The position numbers and the translations under genes were made by a program. A model generated the notes under the pieces. That model saw nothing but the letters and a program-made list of their open reading frames with translations, did no database searches and had not been told where the DNA came from. From assembly GCA_022376925.1 (NCBI GenBank), contig JAIOJX010000002.1:134488831-134552830 (forward strand): 64,000 bases of DNA, given 5' to 3'. Positions 33,180 to 44,235 of the stretch are shown in pieces (positions within the stretch are counted from its first letter, which is position 1; each line of letters begins with the position of its first letter). Source of the DNA: Tragulus kanchil. Lineage: Eukaryota; Chordata; Mammalia; Artiodactyla; Tragulidae.

Positions 33180-34010
33180 ATCCTGGGGCGAGCCGAGATA
33201 GTGCCTCTACGTAAAGCCTCGGGAAGGCTTCCAGGGCTTAGTGATGTCAACGTCTAGCTTTCAGGGTGACAGATTTAGTTCAGGAAAGGAGGGCCTGGAA
33301 AGAAGCGAAGGGGCTTCCAGGAAGAGGGAATAGTGAAGGCAGGGGTGGTCAGGAACCAAAGTCAGTTTGTCTTAGCCAGCACAGAGTGTCTGTTCTTGTC
33401 TGTTCATAAGGTAGAGAATGCGGTCAAGGAAGAGGAAGGCAGGAGCCTGATCATAAATGGCTCACATGTCCAATGAAAGGGCATAGATTTTTATTCTGAG
33501 GGTACAGGTGCCTTTGTCAAATAAAGTGTTGCATGGTTGGATTTGCCTTTTAAACACCACTGCGGCTGCTGTTGAAAGGTGAATTTCCAGGTGCCAAGGC
33601 TGGAGGTGTGGGCAGTAGTGATCTAGGCTGGACTTGAGGAGGCTTGGATCGCCCTGTGGAAGGAGAGGCGAGTGGAGGCTGGGAGGGGTGTTTAGGGAGT
33701 GTTGCTGAGAGACCTTGGTGATTGACAGGGGAGTGGGAGGAGCGTGGGAAAGGGAGGAGTCAGGGCTGGCTCCCCGGCTTCCAGCTGGGGTAGGGGGTGG
33801 GTTGGTGGTGCAGTTCACAGAGACGGGGACCGTAGGAAGAGTCACGTGTTTTGCGGTAACTTGGAGCTCCCCTGGTAGGTGCCTCGGTGATGTCCAAGTG
33901 GCACAGATCAGTAGGCATGTGATCCTCAGACCTGGGACTTGGTGCTGGATCTGGGCTCAGGACAGAGATTTGGGACCTGCTAGCCTGGCCATGGTGATTG
34001 CAGTCATGGA
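33180..34010 (+). mobile_element. Old interspersed repeat, family not assigned
   Basis: Ordered phrases recall a long, widely dispersed mammalian repeat: ttccaggaagagggaatagt, gatttttattctgagggt, gaccttggtgattgacaggg, gatgtccaagtggcacagat. Purine-rich near 33640-33780. I cannot name the family. Confidence 0.35.
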
Positions 34011-34271
34011 GTGTGATGAGCGTTCCCCAGGAGCTCACGGCAGCTCTGGTGAGAGAAGAAGTAGGCTGCAGACTGGGAGTGCTGACTTTGGAAATCCTGT
34101 TGAAATGTGTAGAAATGAAAGCCCTTGCGGAGTTCTTTCAGCAAACCTCTGTTGACCAAGAGCTTGTGCAAGGCACCGTGGCATGTGTGCTGCGGGAGGC
34201 CCTCTGATGGATGGAGCTGGGCATTGTGTAAGAGAGTGATTGCTCTTGGGGCAGAGAAACTTTATCATTGT

Positions 34272-34625
34272 TGCTGTTCCGTCACTAAGTCATGTCCGAC
34301 TCTTTGCAACCCCATGGACTGCAGCCCACCAGGCTTCCCTCCTTCACCATCACCCAGAGTTTGCTCAAACTCATGTGCATTGAGTCAGTGATGCCATCCA
34401 GCCATCTCATCCTCTGTCGCCCCCTTCTCCTCCGGCCCTCAGTCTTTTCCAGTATCAGGTTCTTTTCCAGTGAGTTGGCTCTTCCCACAGCTGGCCAATG
34501 TATTGGATCATCAGCTTCAGCATCAGTCCTCCCAATGAATATTCAGGGTTGATGTCCTTTAGGATGGACTGGTTTGGTCTGGCTGTCCAAGGGATTCTCA
34601 AGAGTCTTCTGCAACACCACAGTTT
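34272..34625 (-). mobile_element. BovB 3' end
   Basis: gtcatgtccgactctttgca, gatgccatccagccatctca, ccttttccagtatcaggttc, and on the minus strand the C-terminal residues EGRRRRGRQRMRWLDGITDS. Truncated, inactive. Confidence 0.94.
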
Positions 34626-35178
34626 GGGAGTTTTAAAATAATTACCCACAGTATAAGAGAGATGGTGATAAGGAGTGGAAGAAAGGAAGAAAAAGAGGGC
34701 AGTAAGCATAGAGGATGGAAAACACACTTCTGTTATGGCGACCAGAGGGCTTCCTGGAGAAGGTTGCTTTCATTTTAACCTGGGAAAATGGCCTCAGTAC
34801 CAGTTTTTAATTTTGTCCTCTGACCTGGCGTGTGAATAGTCGAGCAGTTGCTCTTTCCTCATTAAGCAAAAGTAAGAAGGTCATTCTGTATTAAACTTTT
34901 GTTTAGAGAGATCTTTTGTCTGGTGGAGCTGGAGTTTTGGAAGGGAGGAGAACTGGGGACGACGGGTGGGTGGAGGGGCGTGCTGCATGAGGGAGAGAAA
35001 GCGTGAGGATGTTTTTGAGGAAACTGGGAGTCCTTCCTCATGGCAGGAATCCGAGTGGCTGAAAGACATTTTGGAAAACGATAATAGAAAACTGCAGGCC
35101 AGTTTAGAGTGCCATGCTGTAGAGTCTGGGTCCATCCTGGAGGCAGAGTGGAGCCCGTGAGTACAGTAAGCCCCCTGC
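34626..35178. other. No recognised gene or repeat
   Basis: Unrecognised. The 176-codon minus-strand frame ending here runs through two SINE heads and is spurious. Confidence 0.5.
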
Positions 35179-35390
35179 AGGGCTTCCCTGGTGGCCCAGC
35201 TGGTAAAGAATTTCGCCTAGAATGCAGGAGACCCTGGTTCGATTCCTGGGTCAGGAAGATCCCCTGGAGAAGGGATAGGCTACCCACTCCAGTATTGTCG
35301 GGCTTCCCTGGTGGCTCAGACTCTGCCTGCGATGCGGGAGACCTGGGTTCGATTCTTGGGTTGGGAAGATTCCCCTGGAGAAGGAGTTCC
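35179..35390 (+). mobile_element. Two Bov-tA heads in tandem
   Basis: Two tRNA-like heads follow each other: gggcttccctggtggcccag at 35181 and gggcttccctggtggctcag at about 35300, each with its own gttcgattcctggg or gttcgattcttggg. The second breaks the first after ctccagtattgtc. Confidence 0.88.
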
Positions 35391-35429
35391 ATTCCGAGAG
35401 TGCATTCATAATTTGTTCAGAAGTCCAAC

Positions 35430-36040
35430 AAAGTTAGCCTAGGTATGCAACTCACTCAGTCAGTTAGATAGTATTGTACTGTACTAGGTTTATAACACTT
35501 TTCACCCAAGTAATACTTAGAAAACAGACAGCAAAAAGTAAAGAAAACAATTTACACCTTACAGTGCAGTACCTTGAAAAATAGAGTAATGCAGTACAGT
35601 AATACAGTACAGTAGCTGGTATCCCGGGGCTGGCACCCAGTGGACAGGCCAGAAGAGTTCCTGACTGGAGGTGGGAGAAGGTAGGGCTGGAGGGTGGTCA
35701 GCAATAGGAGACGAAGGGCAAGCTGCCGTGTCACTCACACCTGACAGGTTCTGGCTCCTTGCTGGATTCAGTTCTGTCTACCCTCTTGAACAAACGATCT
35801 CATGACATCAGGGTGGTAGCTCTTTTTTTTCCCTTTCTTTTTTCCTCATCATAGATGACCCTGCAGCATTCTGTTGGCATTCTGAACAGCTGCTGCAGCC
35901 TTCGCGTCCTGAGCCTCCAAAACGAACAGCGCCTCCTCAAAATAAAGGCAATGCTCTCCCCATTTCCTGAATATCTTTGATGCTCCAGTTACTCTGTCTT
36001 CCTTTGTCTGTCTTCCTCTTTTCTCTGGGCATGTTTGCAT
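35430..36040 (-). mobile_element. Possible Tigger/pogo-like DNA transposon relic
   Basis: Minus-strand fragments (CPEKRGRQTKED near 36030, a DRLFKRVDR-like piece near 35780) and the surrounding order resemble the C-terminal part of a pogo-type transposase, with stops and frameshifts. An assignment from memory, low confidence. Repeated at 36589-37192. Confidence 0.35.
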
Positions 36041-36116
36041 CTTTGAACATTCACAACGTGAGGGTTCCTGTGTAGAGGACTTAGTGTAATTAGAAACTGG
36101 AGCACACTGTTGGCTG

Positions 36117-36413
36117 ACGTGTGAACTTATTTTTTTTTTTCCTGGCCACTTCTATTGGGCTTTCATTTATCTATTTTCATCCATCTTTGTTCTCTGGCCC
36201 ATGTGGGCCTCTCATCGCAGTGGCCTCTCTCCTTGCAGAGCACCGGCTCTGGGTGCATGCGCTCCAGAGCTTCCGCTTGGTAGTTGAACACATAGGTCCA
36301 GCCACTCCGTGGCATGTGGAATCTTCCCAGGCCAGGTTTCAAACTGGTGCCTCTTGCACAGCAAGGTGGTGTCTTTACCCACTGGACCACCAGGGAAGCC
36401 CACGTGTGAACTT
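36117..36413 (-). mobile_element. tRNA-Glu-type SINE with 12-bp target duplication
   Basis: acgtgtgaactt at 36117-36128 and 36402-36413 flank a reversed SINE ending ggaccaccagggaagccc. Confidence 0.94.
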
Positions 36414-36560
36414 TTGAACCAGACAGACCTGGGGTTGCAGTTAGACTCTGCTGCTTTCTTGCTGTGTGGTCTTGGGCTGTATATTTACCTGTCTGAGCCG
36501 CTGTTTCTCCTCTGTCACGGAATGAAAAACCTCAGAGGAGGTTATGAGGAGTGAAGATAA
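36414..36560 (+). mobile_element. MIR SINE
   Basis: accagacagacctggggttg, tttcttgctgtgtggtcttg, gagccgctgtttctcctctg: classic MIR core order. Further copies at 37566-37735 and 38664-38830 come from the duplications. Confidence 0.88.
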
Positions 36561-37268
36561 CCATCGTTAATTTGTTCAGAAGTCCAACAAATTTAGGTAT
36601 GCAACTCACTCAGTCAGTTAGATAGTATTGTACTGTACTAGGTTTATAACACTTTTCACCCAAGTAATACTTAGAAAACAGACAGCAAAAAGTAAAGAAA
36701 ACAATTTACACCTTACAGTGCAGTACCTTGAAAAATAGAGTAATGCAGTACAGTAATACAGTACAGTAGCTGGTATCCCGGGGCTGGCACCCAGTGGACA
36801 GGCCAGAAGAGTTCCTGACTGGAGGTGGGAGAAGGTAGGGCTGGAGGGTGGTCAGCAATAGGAGACGAAGGGCAAGCTGCCGTGTCACTCACACCTGACA
36901 GGTTCTGGCTCCTTGCTGGATTCAGTTCTGTCTACCCTCTTGAACAAACGATCTCATGACATCAGGGTGGTAGCTCTTTTTTTTCCCTTTCTTTTTTCCT
37001 CATCATAGATGACCCTGCAGCATTCTGTTGGCATTCTGAACAGCTGCTGCAGCCTTCGTCCTGAGCCTCCAAAACGAACAGCGCCTCCTCAAAATAAAGG
37101 CAATGCTCTCCCCATTTCCTGAATATCTTTGATGCTCCAGTTACTCTGTCTTCCTTTGTCTGTCTTCCTCTTTTCTCTGGGCATGTTTGCATCTTTGAAC
37201 ATTCACAACGTGAGGGTTCCTGTGTAGAGGACTTAGTGTAATTAGAAACTGGAGCACACTGTTGGCTG

Positions 37269-37565
37269 ACGTGTGAACTTATTTTTTTTTTTCCTGGCCA
37301 CTTCTATTGGGCTTTCATTTATCTATTTTCATCCATCTTTGTTCTCTGGCCCATGTGGGCCTCTCATCGCAGTGGCCTCTCTCCTTGCAGAGCACCGGCT
37401 CTGGGTGCATGCGCTCCAGAGCTTCCGCTTGGTAGTTGAACACATAGGTCCAGCCACTCCGTGGCATGTGGAATCTTCCCAGGCCAGGTTTCAAACTGGT
37501 GCCTCTTGCACAGCAAGGTGGTGTCTTTACCCACTGGACCACCAGGGAAGCCCACGTGTGAACTT
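37269..37565 (-). mobile_element. tRNA-Glu-type SINE, duplicated copy
   Basis: Copy of 36117-36413 at a 1152-bp offset with the same flanks. Confidence 0.94.
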
Positions 37566-37735
37566 TTGAACCAGACAGACCTGGGGTTGCAGTTAGACTC
37601 TGCTGCTTTCTTGCTGTGTGGTCTTGGGCTGTATATTTACCTGTCTGAGCCGCTGTTTCTCCTCTGTCACACAGGAATGAAAAACCTCAGAGGAGGTTAT
37701 GAGGAGTGAAGTAAGATAACTGCCAGATATAGAAA
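37566..37735 (+). mobile_element. MIR SINE, second copy
   Basis: Copy of 36414-36560, complete through the 3' words agatataactgcc-like and gaaagcacttggc. Confidence 0.88.
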
Positions 37736-38634
37736 GCACTTGGCAACGTCTGCAATACAGCAGTCCCTCAGGACACGTTATACACGATCATACCCACAAA
37801 AACACCAATGCTGTCCTCTTCTGTAGTCTGAGTCTCAGGGTGTCGGATTGGTCTGGCATGTAGTATATGCTCAATAAATATTTCTTGGCTAAAAGATGAA
37901 TTGTACCAGTTTTGTTTTGGAAAGGATCTTTGGAAAAAATAGTTTGATAATGCCTTTGGGAGAAGGTTAAACATTCCCTTTCTTCTGGTGCCTGAGTTTC
38001 AGAGAGGAGAGGCCGACCTTTCTGCAAAATAGAAGGGAGAAGGTTTGGTAGGGGGAGCAGTTCCTGAGAGCACCCGGGAGAGGGGCAGTGGGGAGGAGGG
38101 AACCTGTGAGGGGGTAGGAGACATGTCCTGTGAAATGTGCCTCCCTCCAGGGAACCCCCTGAACCTTCCTGGAACGTTTTGCATCTGTGATGTTTCCATC
38201 TGCCGTCTGCTGTGGTCCAAACGGGATTGGTAGATGTATGTGACTCTCAGGCCTTCTTCTAATGCTGCTTCCATTGAAGAGGCCACCGTCTCTCAGCCCG
38301 CTGGAGTCTTCTGGAGGAGGGAAGCTTGCATCTGGGGGCGGAGCAGAGCCTGAGGAAAGCTGGCGGGAAGCGTGTGCTGGGGATGGAGGCGGGCCCACGA
38401 GTCAACCGCACTCGGGGTGTGGGCTGGTGCTCCAGGTGGGCAGGCTTTCCCACCTGAGGGTATGGGGCTGATCTTTTGAAGAGCCTATCAGTGACTTGCT
38501 TGCTGATTCTAGGGAAGAAGCCCAATTTGGTTGTCAGTGTCTGACTTTCTAGATTTCTTCCTCCTTGCTTGCTGCTGTTGTTATGACTGCAACCAAAAAG
38601 CATTTAGTGCTTCTTATGGGCTTCACTGAGTGGC
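37736..38634. other. No recognised gene; weak L2/MIR-like tail
   Basis: ctggcatgtagtatatgctc with aataaatatttcttggc at about 37853-37890 looks like an L2/MIR 3' end. Minus-strand frames of up to 165 codons differ between copies by a 1-base indel, so they are not credible genes. Repeated at 38834-39731. Confidence 0.45.
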
Positions 38635-38663
38635 ATTTAAATTTTCCCCGGGGGTGTGAACTT

Positions 38664-38830
38664 TTGAACCAGACAGACCTGGGGTTGCAGTTAGACTCTG
38701 CTGCTTTCTTGCTGTGTGGTCTTGGGCTGTATATTTACCTGTCTGAGCCGCTGTTTCTCCTCTGTCACACAGGAATGAAAAACCTCAGAGGAGGTTATGA
38801 GGAGTGAAGTAAGATAACTGCCAGATATAG
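38664..38830 (+). mobile_element. MIR SINE, third copy
   Basis: Copy of 37566-37735 at a 1098-bp offset. Confidence 0.88.
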
Positions 38831-39814
38831 AAAGCACTTGGCAACGTCTGCAATACAGCAGTCCCTCAGGACACGTTATACACGATCATACCCACAAAAA
38901 CACCAATGCTGTCCTCTTCTGTAGTCTGAGTCTCAGGGTGTCGGATTGGTCTGGCATGTAGTATATGCTCAATAAATATTTCTTGGCTAAAAGATGAATT
39001 GTACCAGTTTTGTTTTGGAAAGGATCTTTGGAAAAAATAGTTTGATAATGCCTTTGGGAGAAGGTTAAACATTCCCTTTCTTCTGGTGCCTGAGTTTCAG
39101 AGAGAGAGGCCGACCTTTCTGCAAAATAGAAGGGAGAAGGTTTGGTAGGGGGAGCAGTTCCTGAGAGCACCCGGGAGAGGGGCAGTGGGGAGGAGGGAAC
39201 CTGTGAGGGGGTAGGAGACATGTCCTGTGAAATGTGCCTCCCTCCAGGGAACCCCCTGAACCTTCCTGGAACGTTTTGCATCTGTGATGTTTCCATCTGC
39301 CGTCTGCTGTGGTCCAAACGGGATTGGTAGATGTATGTGACTCTCAGGCCTTCTTCTAATGCTGCTTCCATTGAAGAGGCCACCGTCTCTCAGCCCGCTG
39401 GAGTCTTCTGGAGGAGGGAAGCTTGCATCTGGGGGCGGAGCAGAGCCTGAGGAAAGCTGGCGGGAAGCGTGTGCTGGGGATGGAGGCGGGCCCACGAGTC
39501 AACCGCACTCGGGGTGTGGGCTGGTGCTCCAGGTGGGCAGGCTTTCCCACCTGAGGGTATGGGGCTGATCTTTTGAAGAGCCTATCAGTGACTTGCTTGC
39601 TGATTCTAGGGAAGAAGCCCAATTTGGTTGTCAGTGTCTGACTTTCTAGATTTCTTCCTCCTTGCTTGCTGCTGTTGTTATGACTGCAACCAAAAAGCAT
39701 TTAGTGCTTCTTATGGGCTTCACTGAGTGGCGATGAATGAATCCACGCAGGATGTAGTAGCAGTGCCTGAATCATAGACAGCATGTAATCTTGACATTGG
39801 TGAAAATGGCAGGC

Positions 39815-39978
39815 GCTCTGGCATGTCCGATCTTTGCGACTCCATGGACGAGCCGTGGAAATCTCTAGGCGAGAATACTGGAGTGGGTAGCCATTCCTTC
39901 TGCGGGAGATCTTCCTGACCCAGGGATTGAACCCAGATCTCCCGCATTGAAGGCAGATTCTTCACCATCTGAGCTTAT
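39815..39978 (-). mobile_element. Bov-tA SINE
   Basis: Reversed order: gaatactggagtgggtagcc, gagatcttcctgacccaggg, attgaacccagatctcccgc, ggcagattcttcaccatctg. Confidence 0.9.
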
Positions 39979-42069
39979 TCTTGTTATCGGTTAGCCCGGG
40001 GTCCACTTAGTTCGTGCAGCAGCATTAGTGGTTGGTACAACTACAGGGTCGAGGTTAGTGACGCACCTTGACAATATCGTGGTCCTGCCTTGTGGCTGAA
40101 CAGATGCCTGAAGGAATCTGAAGCTCTCCCAGAGGCGGATGACGTGCTCAGGATCACTCTGCAAGGCAAGAAGCAGAGCGGATTGCCATGGTAACCACTT
40201 CCAAGCATCCGTGTGCCAGGATGGACTTGAGGATTCCCAGTCTGGCATTGGCTAGTCCCACAGAACACGGGGAGTGTCTGGTCAGAGAAGTAGAAGAAGC
40301 TGTTGATTCCTGAATTAACGTGCCCATCGTGGCTAGGGGTCGGTGACCACGAAGCCTTCAGGGACCTTTCTGTCCACTGTCCAAGCCTTTAATCTTGCAT
40401 TTCCTTCGAGGTTCTTCACAACCTCAGGGACTCATCAAGGGTGATTTTTCTCTGTCAACCATGGGAAAGATTCATGATGGTTCCGAGGTCCTGGAGCTCA
40501 TGACGGGACCGGAACCAGACGTCGGTGTCTGTGTTTTCCAAATTCGGTGCTTTTCCGTCGGGAGACCACGAGGCCCCGAGACGAGACAGATGGCAGACAG
40601 CTCCAGGAGACTAAAATAGACTGAGCTCACTTCGGAGGTAGACATGTGCGTGGAGAGTGAGCTGGAAGACAGGGACCCCTGTGTGGGAAAGCGTTTTGGC
40701 AGAAAGGAGCCCAGAGAGGAGCGCCGAACGTGAGGACGAGTGTGGCTGGGGGAGTGTGAGAGTGTGAGAAGGGACCTGGGTGGGAGCCAGCATGAGGCAG
40801 AGGGGGCAGGGGGGAAGGGAGAGGGCGGCTGCCGGGGAGGTGTGGGGAGCCTCTGCCTGGCGTCCCCTCCTCTCCAGCTGTGCCTGCCAGCTCCGCTCTC
40901 CAGAGACGGGAGGGTTCAGGTGGTCGTGTTGGGATGCCTGCTGTTTTTACCTTCCCATCCTTCTGGCCGGCTGGGGCTTGGCCGCTCATATCCCAGGAGA
41001 AGGGCACATTCCCTATGGAGACTTTGTATAGACCTTTCAGGGTGACTTTGAAGTCTGCGCCTTCCCTGCTTTGGATAAACAGGCCCCAGTGTAGCAGCCA
41101 CCTTTGAACCATGGGACCAGGGTGCATGCCCATGACTGATGGACCAGAATGGGCTTCACCTGCTTCTTTCTCTGGGACTTGGACTTTGCATTGAGAGATG
41201 CCAGCTAGTCTCTATGAATGCCAGACTGGGAGGGTGCGTGGTCTCAGGGCCTGTGGGACGTGCACTGAAAAAGCAGAGAAAGCCTCACGGCTTCTGGCTT
41301 GGGCTCAGAGGTTGTGTGGACGGAGAGAAGGAAGTGGCTGCCTTGAGTCTTGATGATCCTGCATTGAAGTCCAATTAGGTGACTGCCCCTGGTTTCTGGG
41401 AGTTACTTTGTTTCCTTTTAACAGACTTTTCTCTTTGCTTGAGCTCGGTTTTAGTGGGATTCTGAGAGTTGTAATCCTCCATGCCCTGAGGAAGAGGCTA
41501 AGGAGGTGAAGGTGGAAATCTTGGCCATAAAGGGGTGAGGTTGCTGGGACCTCTCTGGAGGGCACATTTGGGGAATTATTAGAGTGCATTTCTGACTGAA
41601 GGGGGTCTTCTCTCTGAGGGTTCTGGGGATTGAAACGTGGAAATAGATGCTCCGGCAGGTGATGTGGGTTCATGCCACAGCACTTCTTCCACTGTTACTG
41701 GTCTGGTTTAGGGGTAGCATGCCCAAGGGACAAAGTATCAGCGACCCATGATATTTCTGTTTCCTTTCTCAGTGACCAATCTTGAGGTGGCCGTGGGACC
41801 CAGATTTGGCCAGTGTAAAGGAAAAAAATAACTCTTCCTCTCAACTCTTCTTCCTGTCTCGGAGGTTGTCAAACGTGAAAGTGATGGCGCTATGGCCACC
41901 ATGTGACTCTACAAGGCTGCCTGGAAATGCATTACTGGGGGCGTGGAGCCACTCACAACCCCAGAAGCTTCCTGCTTCAGGCATTTCCCCTGTGTGAGAT
42001 TTGTTGATGAACCCCTTTTGTTTAAGCAGCATTTCATTGGCAGTTATGTGAATGGAAGCCCAAAGCATC
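39979..42069. other. Longest unduplicated stretch begins; no recognised gene
   Basis: Unrecognised DNA apart from the CpG-dense patch at 40480-40600. A 168-codon minus-strand frame at 40627-41133 is proline/serine-rich and lies in GC-rich sequence; I see no domain. A G-run cluster at 40802-40825 fits a G-quadruplex pattern. The part at 41770-41940 may be an old DNA-transposon relic. Confidence 0.45.
40480..40600. other. CpG-dense patch
   Basis: Eleven CpG in about 113 bases (for example gacgtcggtg, ccgtcgggag, ccccgagacgagac), unlike the CpG-poor surroundings. Too short for a CpG island by usual length rules. It could be a young insertion or a small unmethylated site. Confidence 0.5.
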
Positions 42070-42190
42070 TTTTTTTTTTTAATTGGAGTATAATTACTTT
42101 ACCGTGTTGTGTTCATTTCTGCAGTACAGCAATATGAATCCGCTGTATGTGCACATATATCCCTCCCCCCTTGAGTCCCCCTCCCACCAC
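42070..42190 (-). mobile_element. L1 3' end fragment
   Basis: T run, then aattggagtataattacttt and gtgttgtgttcatttctgca: reversed L1 3' UTR start; damaged after about 42140. Confidence 0.65.
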
Positions 42191-43017
42191 TCCACCCCAC
42201 ATGTTCAGGTTTTCACAGAGCAGTGAGATGAGCCCCCTGCTCTATGCAGCAGAGAAGCCCAAAGCATTTCAGTTAGGCCTCATGATTTGGAGATCTGGGA
42301 GGAAAACACGGCAAAAGAGTATGTGTGATAATCTTTATAAACAGAAAAACGAATGCTTTGCCACAGGGAGACCTTTAGCTCTGGTATTAAAGGCTGGTGT
42401 ATAAAGCCTTGACTTTGAGAATTGTGTGAACGGATATCCATCCATCCATCACCCACCCACTCCTTCATCCTTCTTGCACGCATGCAGGCAGGCATCCATC
42501 CTCTGACCATCCATTCATCAGTCCATCTCTCTATTTGACTTTCTCTTTATATAACTTTCCCTTTGAGCAGTGGAGGATTTCCTTCTTGGCCTTGCTTGAT
42601 TCTGTCTGTTGTCATTTTAGTATAAATGCTGCTGCTTTTTCCAATTAGGTCATGCTTACAAAAGATGGGATTAAGTGGTCCTAGCAGGGTGTGACGGGGT
42701 TCTCCTGCAGCCTGTCTCCAGGGACACCTTGTCTTCCATTGTGTCTGGCGATTTGAAAGAAGTGGTGATATTTACAAATTGGGGGAAACGTGTTTCTTCA
42801 GTTTTTAGGATGTTAAAGTCTCCCACTTTGCCTTGTTTCACTCCCTGGAGCTTCCTCAAACAGATTCAGGCACTGAGGGCTTTAGGCCTGGCTTTGATGG
42901 CTGGAGATGGCCAGGATATATCTGCAGAAAAATTGTGTGGGACTGACTCAGGAGTGCTTCCTTCAGGAAACAATGACTATTTTCATAGCAGTTTTAAGAG
43001 GGAAGATATTCGTCATT
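42191..43017. other. No recognised gene
   Basis: Includes the ATCC-type tract below; otherwise unrecognised. A 116-codon frame at 42675-43025 has no domain. Confidence 0.5.
42432..42530 (+). repeat. Degenerate (ATCC)n simple repeat
   Basis: catccatccatcacccaccc, caggcaggcatccatcctct, catccattcatcagtccatc: interrupted tetranucleotide repeat. Confidence 0.85.
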
Positions 43018-43505
43018 TTATTTAGTTATTTTGGCTGCGCTGGGTCATCGTTGCTGTGAACAGGTTCTATAGTTTCAGCAGACAGGGGCTGCTCTCTAGT
43101 TGCAGTGAGTGGGCTTCTCATTGTGGTGGCTTCTGTGGTTGGGCTGCTTCCGTGGCTCAGCTGGTGAGGAATCTGCCTGCCAGTGTGGTCTGATCCCTGG
43201 GTGGGAAGATCCCCTGGAGAAGGACATGGCAACTCACTCCAGCATTCTCGCCTAGAAAATTCCATGGACAGTGGAGCCTGGTGGGCTATAGTCCCTGGGG
43301 TTGCAAAGCGTTGGGCCTAACTGAGAATGCACTCACAGACACTCTGGTTGTGGAGCATGAACTCGAGGGTGCACTGGCTTCATTAGCTTGGGGACACGGG
43401 CTTAGTTGCCCTGTGGTATGTTCAGTGTTTCTGGACCACAGATCGAACTGGTGTCCCCTGCACTGCAAGGTGGGTTCTTCCCGACTGGACCAGCAGGAAA
43501 CTCCC
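43018..43505 (-). mobile_element. tRNA-Glu-type SINE split by a Bov-tA
   Basis: Left: tttattttggctgcgctggg-like lead (tagttattttggctgcgct) and gtgggcttctcattgtggtg; right: cacgggcttagttgccctgt, accacagatcgaactggtgt, gactggaccagcaggaaact. The Bov-tA occupies 43141-43345. Confidence 0.85.
43141..43345 (+). mobile_element. Bov-tA SINE inside another SINE
   Basis: Head cttccgtggctcagctggtg, aatctgcctgccagtgtgg, then body gagaaggacatggcaactca and ggttgcaaagcgttgggcc. Confidence 0.9.
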
Positions 43506-43914
43506 TTTTATTTATTTATTTATTTATTTTTTGATTCTTAGGAATTGAGCTTGCTTACGTGGATGCTTTGTTACAAAAATCAATTCTGCCAAATAGGTTC
43601 TGTTGATAAGATGTGGACCGTTGTCCCCTTTAGGTTAGAAGAGAACATGTCTGTGTGTGTGCCTACCGCCTCCGGGCCTGGCTGTTGCCAGGGTGGTGGT
43701 GATGGAGGTCCTTGAGCCTGGGAGGCCAGCACCGGGAGCATGTCTGGTGGATTCTGATGGAGGTCTTTGGGATTGTATGTGGGGAGGGAAGAAAGGGGGA
43801 GAAGCCCAGGGAAATATGAAGGTGACCCACATGCTCAGGAATAACCAAATCTGATTTCATTTAGACACCAGAGTTCTTAACATCTTGAGTCAAGTGGGCT
43901 TTTCTTTTTTTAAA
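43506..43914. other. No recognised gene; (TTTA)n at start
   Basis: 43508-43532 is a TTTA/ATTT run; the rest is unrecognised. Confidence 0.5.
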
Positions 43915-44235
43915 AGATTTATTTATTTATTTATTTATTTTGGGCGGGAGTCGGGTTGGGGAGGGAGGGGAGTGGGCAGGCCACTTCTATTGGTCTTTCA
44001 TTTCTCTAGTTTCATCCATCTTTTGCTCTTTGGTCCGTGTGGGCCTCCCATCGCAGCAGCCTCTATTGTTGCAGAGCGCCGGCTCTGGGTGCACACGCTC
44101 CAGAGCTCCAGCTCGGTAATTGGACGCATCAGTCCAGCCGCTCCGTGGCACGTGGGATCTTCCCAGGCCAGGGATCGAACCGGCGCCTCTTGCACTGCAA
44201 GGTGGTGTCCTTACCCACTGGGGAAGGGGAAGCCC
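43915..44235 (-). mobile_element. tRNA-Glu-type SINE, reversed
   Basis: (ATTT)n tail at 43919-43940, then cacttctattggtctttcat, gcagagcgccggctctgggt, gggatcgaaccggcgcctct. The final head bases are disturbed (ggggaaggggaagccc). Confidence 0.92.

Larger units (their letters stand above)
31126..33341. repeat. Tandem direct duplication, unit 1113 bp (1104 after a C/A run)
   Basis: 31126-32242 is repeated at 32243-33341. The second copy starts with a damaged version of gacttccctttttcacatgc. A C-then-A run at 31757-31774 is 9 bases longer than its counterpart at 32866-32878. Confidence 0.96.
35409..37720. repeat. Tandem direct duplication, unit 1154 bp
   Basis: 35409-36567 is repeated at 36568-37720. 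Small losses lie near the junction (aaagttagcctaggtatg versus aaatttaggtatg; gtcacggaatg versus gtcacacaggaatg), with a 2-base difference at 35898 versus 37056. Confidence 0.96.
37556..39731. repeat. Tandem direct duplication, unit 1098 bp
   Basis: 37556-38634 is repeated at 38654-39731 with 19 junk bases between (38635-38653). A 1-base difference near 38003/39101 shifts an open frame. It overlaps the preceding duplication, so the MIR occurs three times. Confidence 0.96.

Noticed and set aside
35181..35390. tRNA genes
   Set aside because: The tRNA-like box A and B motifs belong to SINE heads; no cloverleaf with a proper acceptor stem, and they continue into SINE bodies.
34862..35392. 176-codon minus-strand frame as a gene
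   Set aside because: About half of it is antisense of two Bov-tA heads.
38886..39383. 165-codon minus-strand frame as a gene
   Set aside because: The same sequence at 37788-38286 is frameshifted by a 1-base difference, and there are no protein features.
40627..41133. 168-codon minus-strand frame as a gene
   Set aside because: Proline/serine-rich composition in GC-rich DNA, no domain, no promoter or splice context that I can support.
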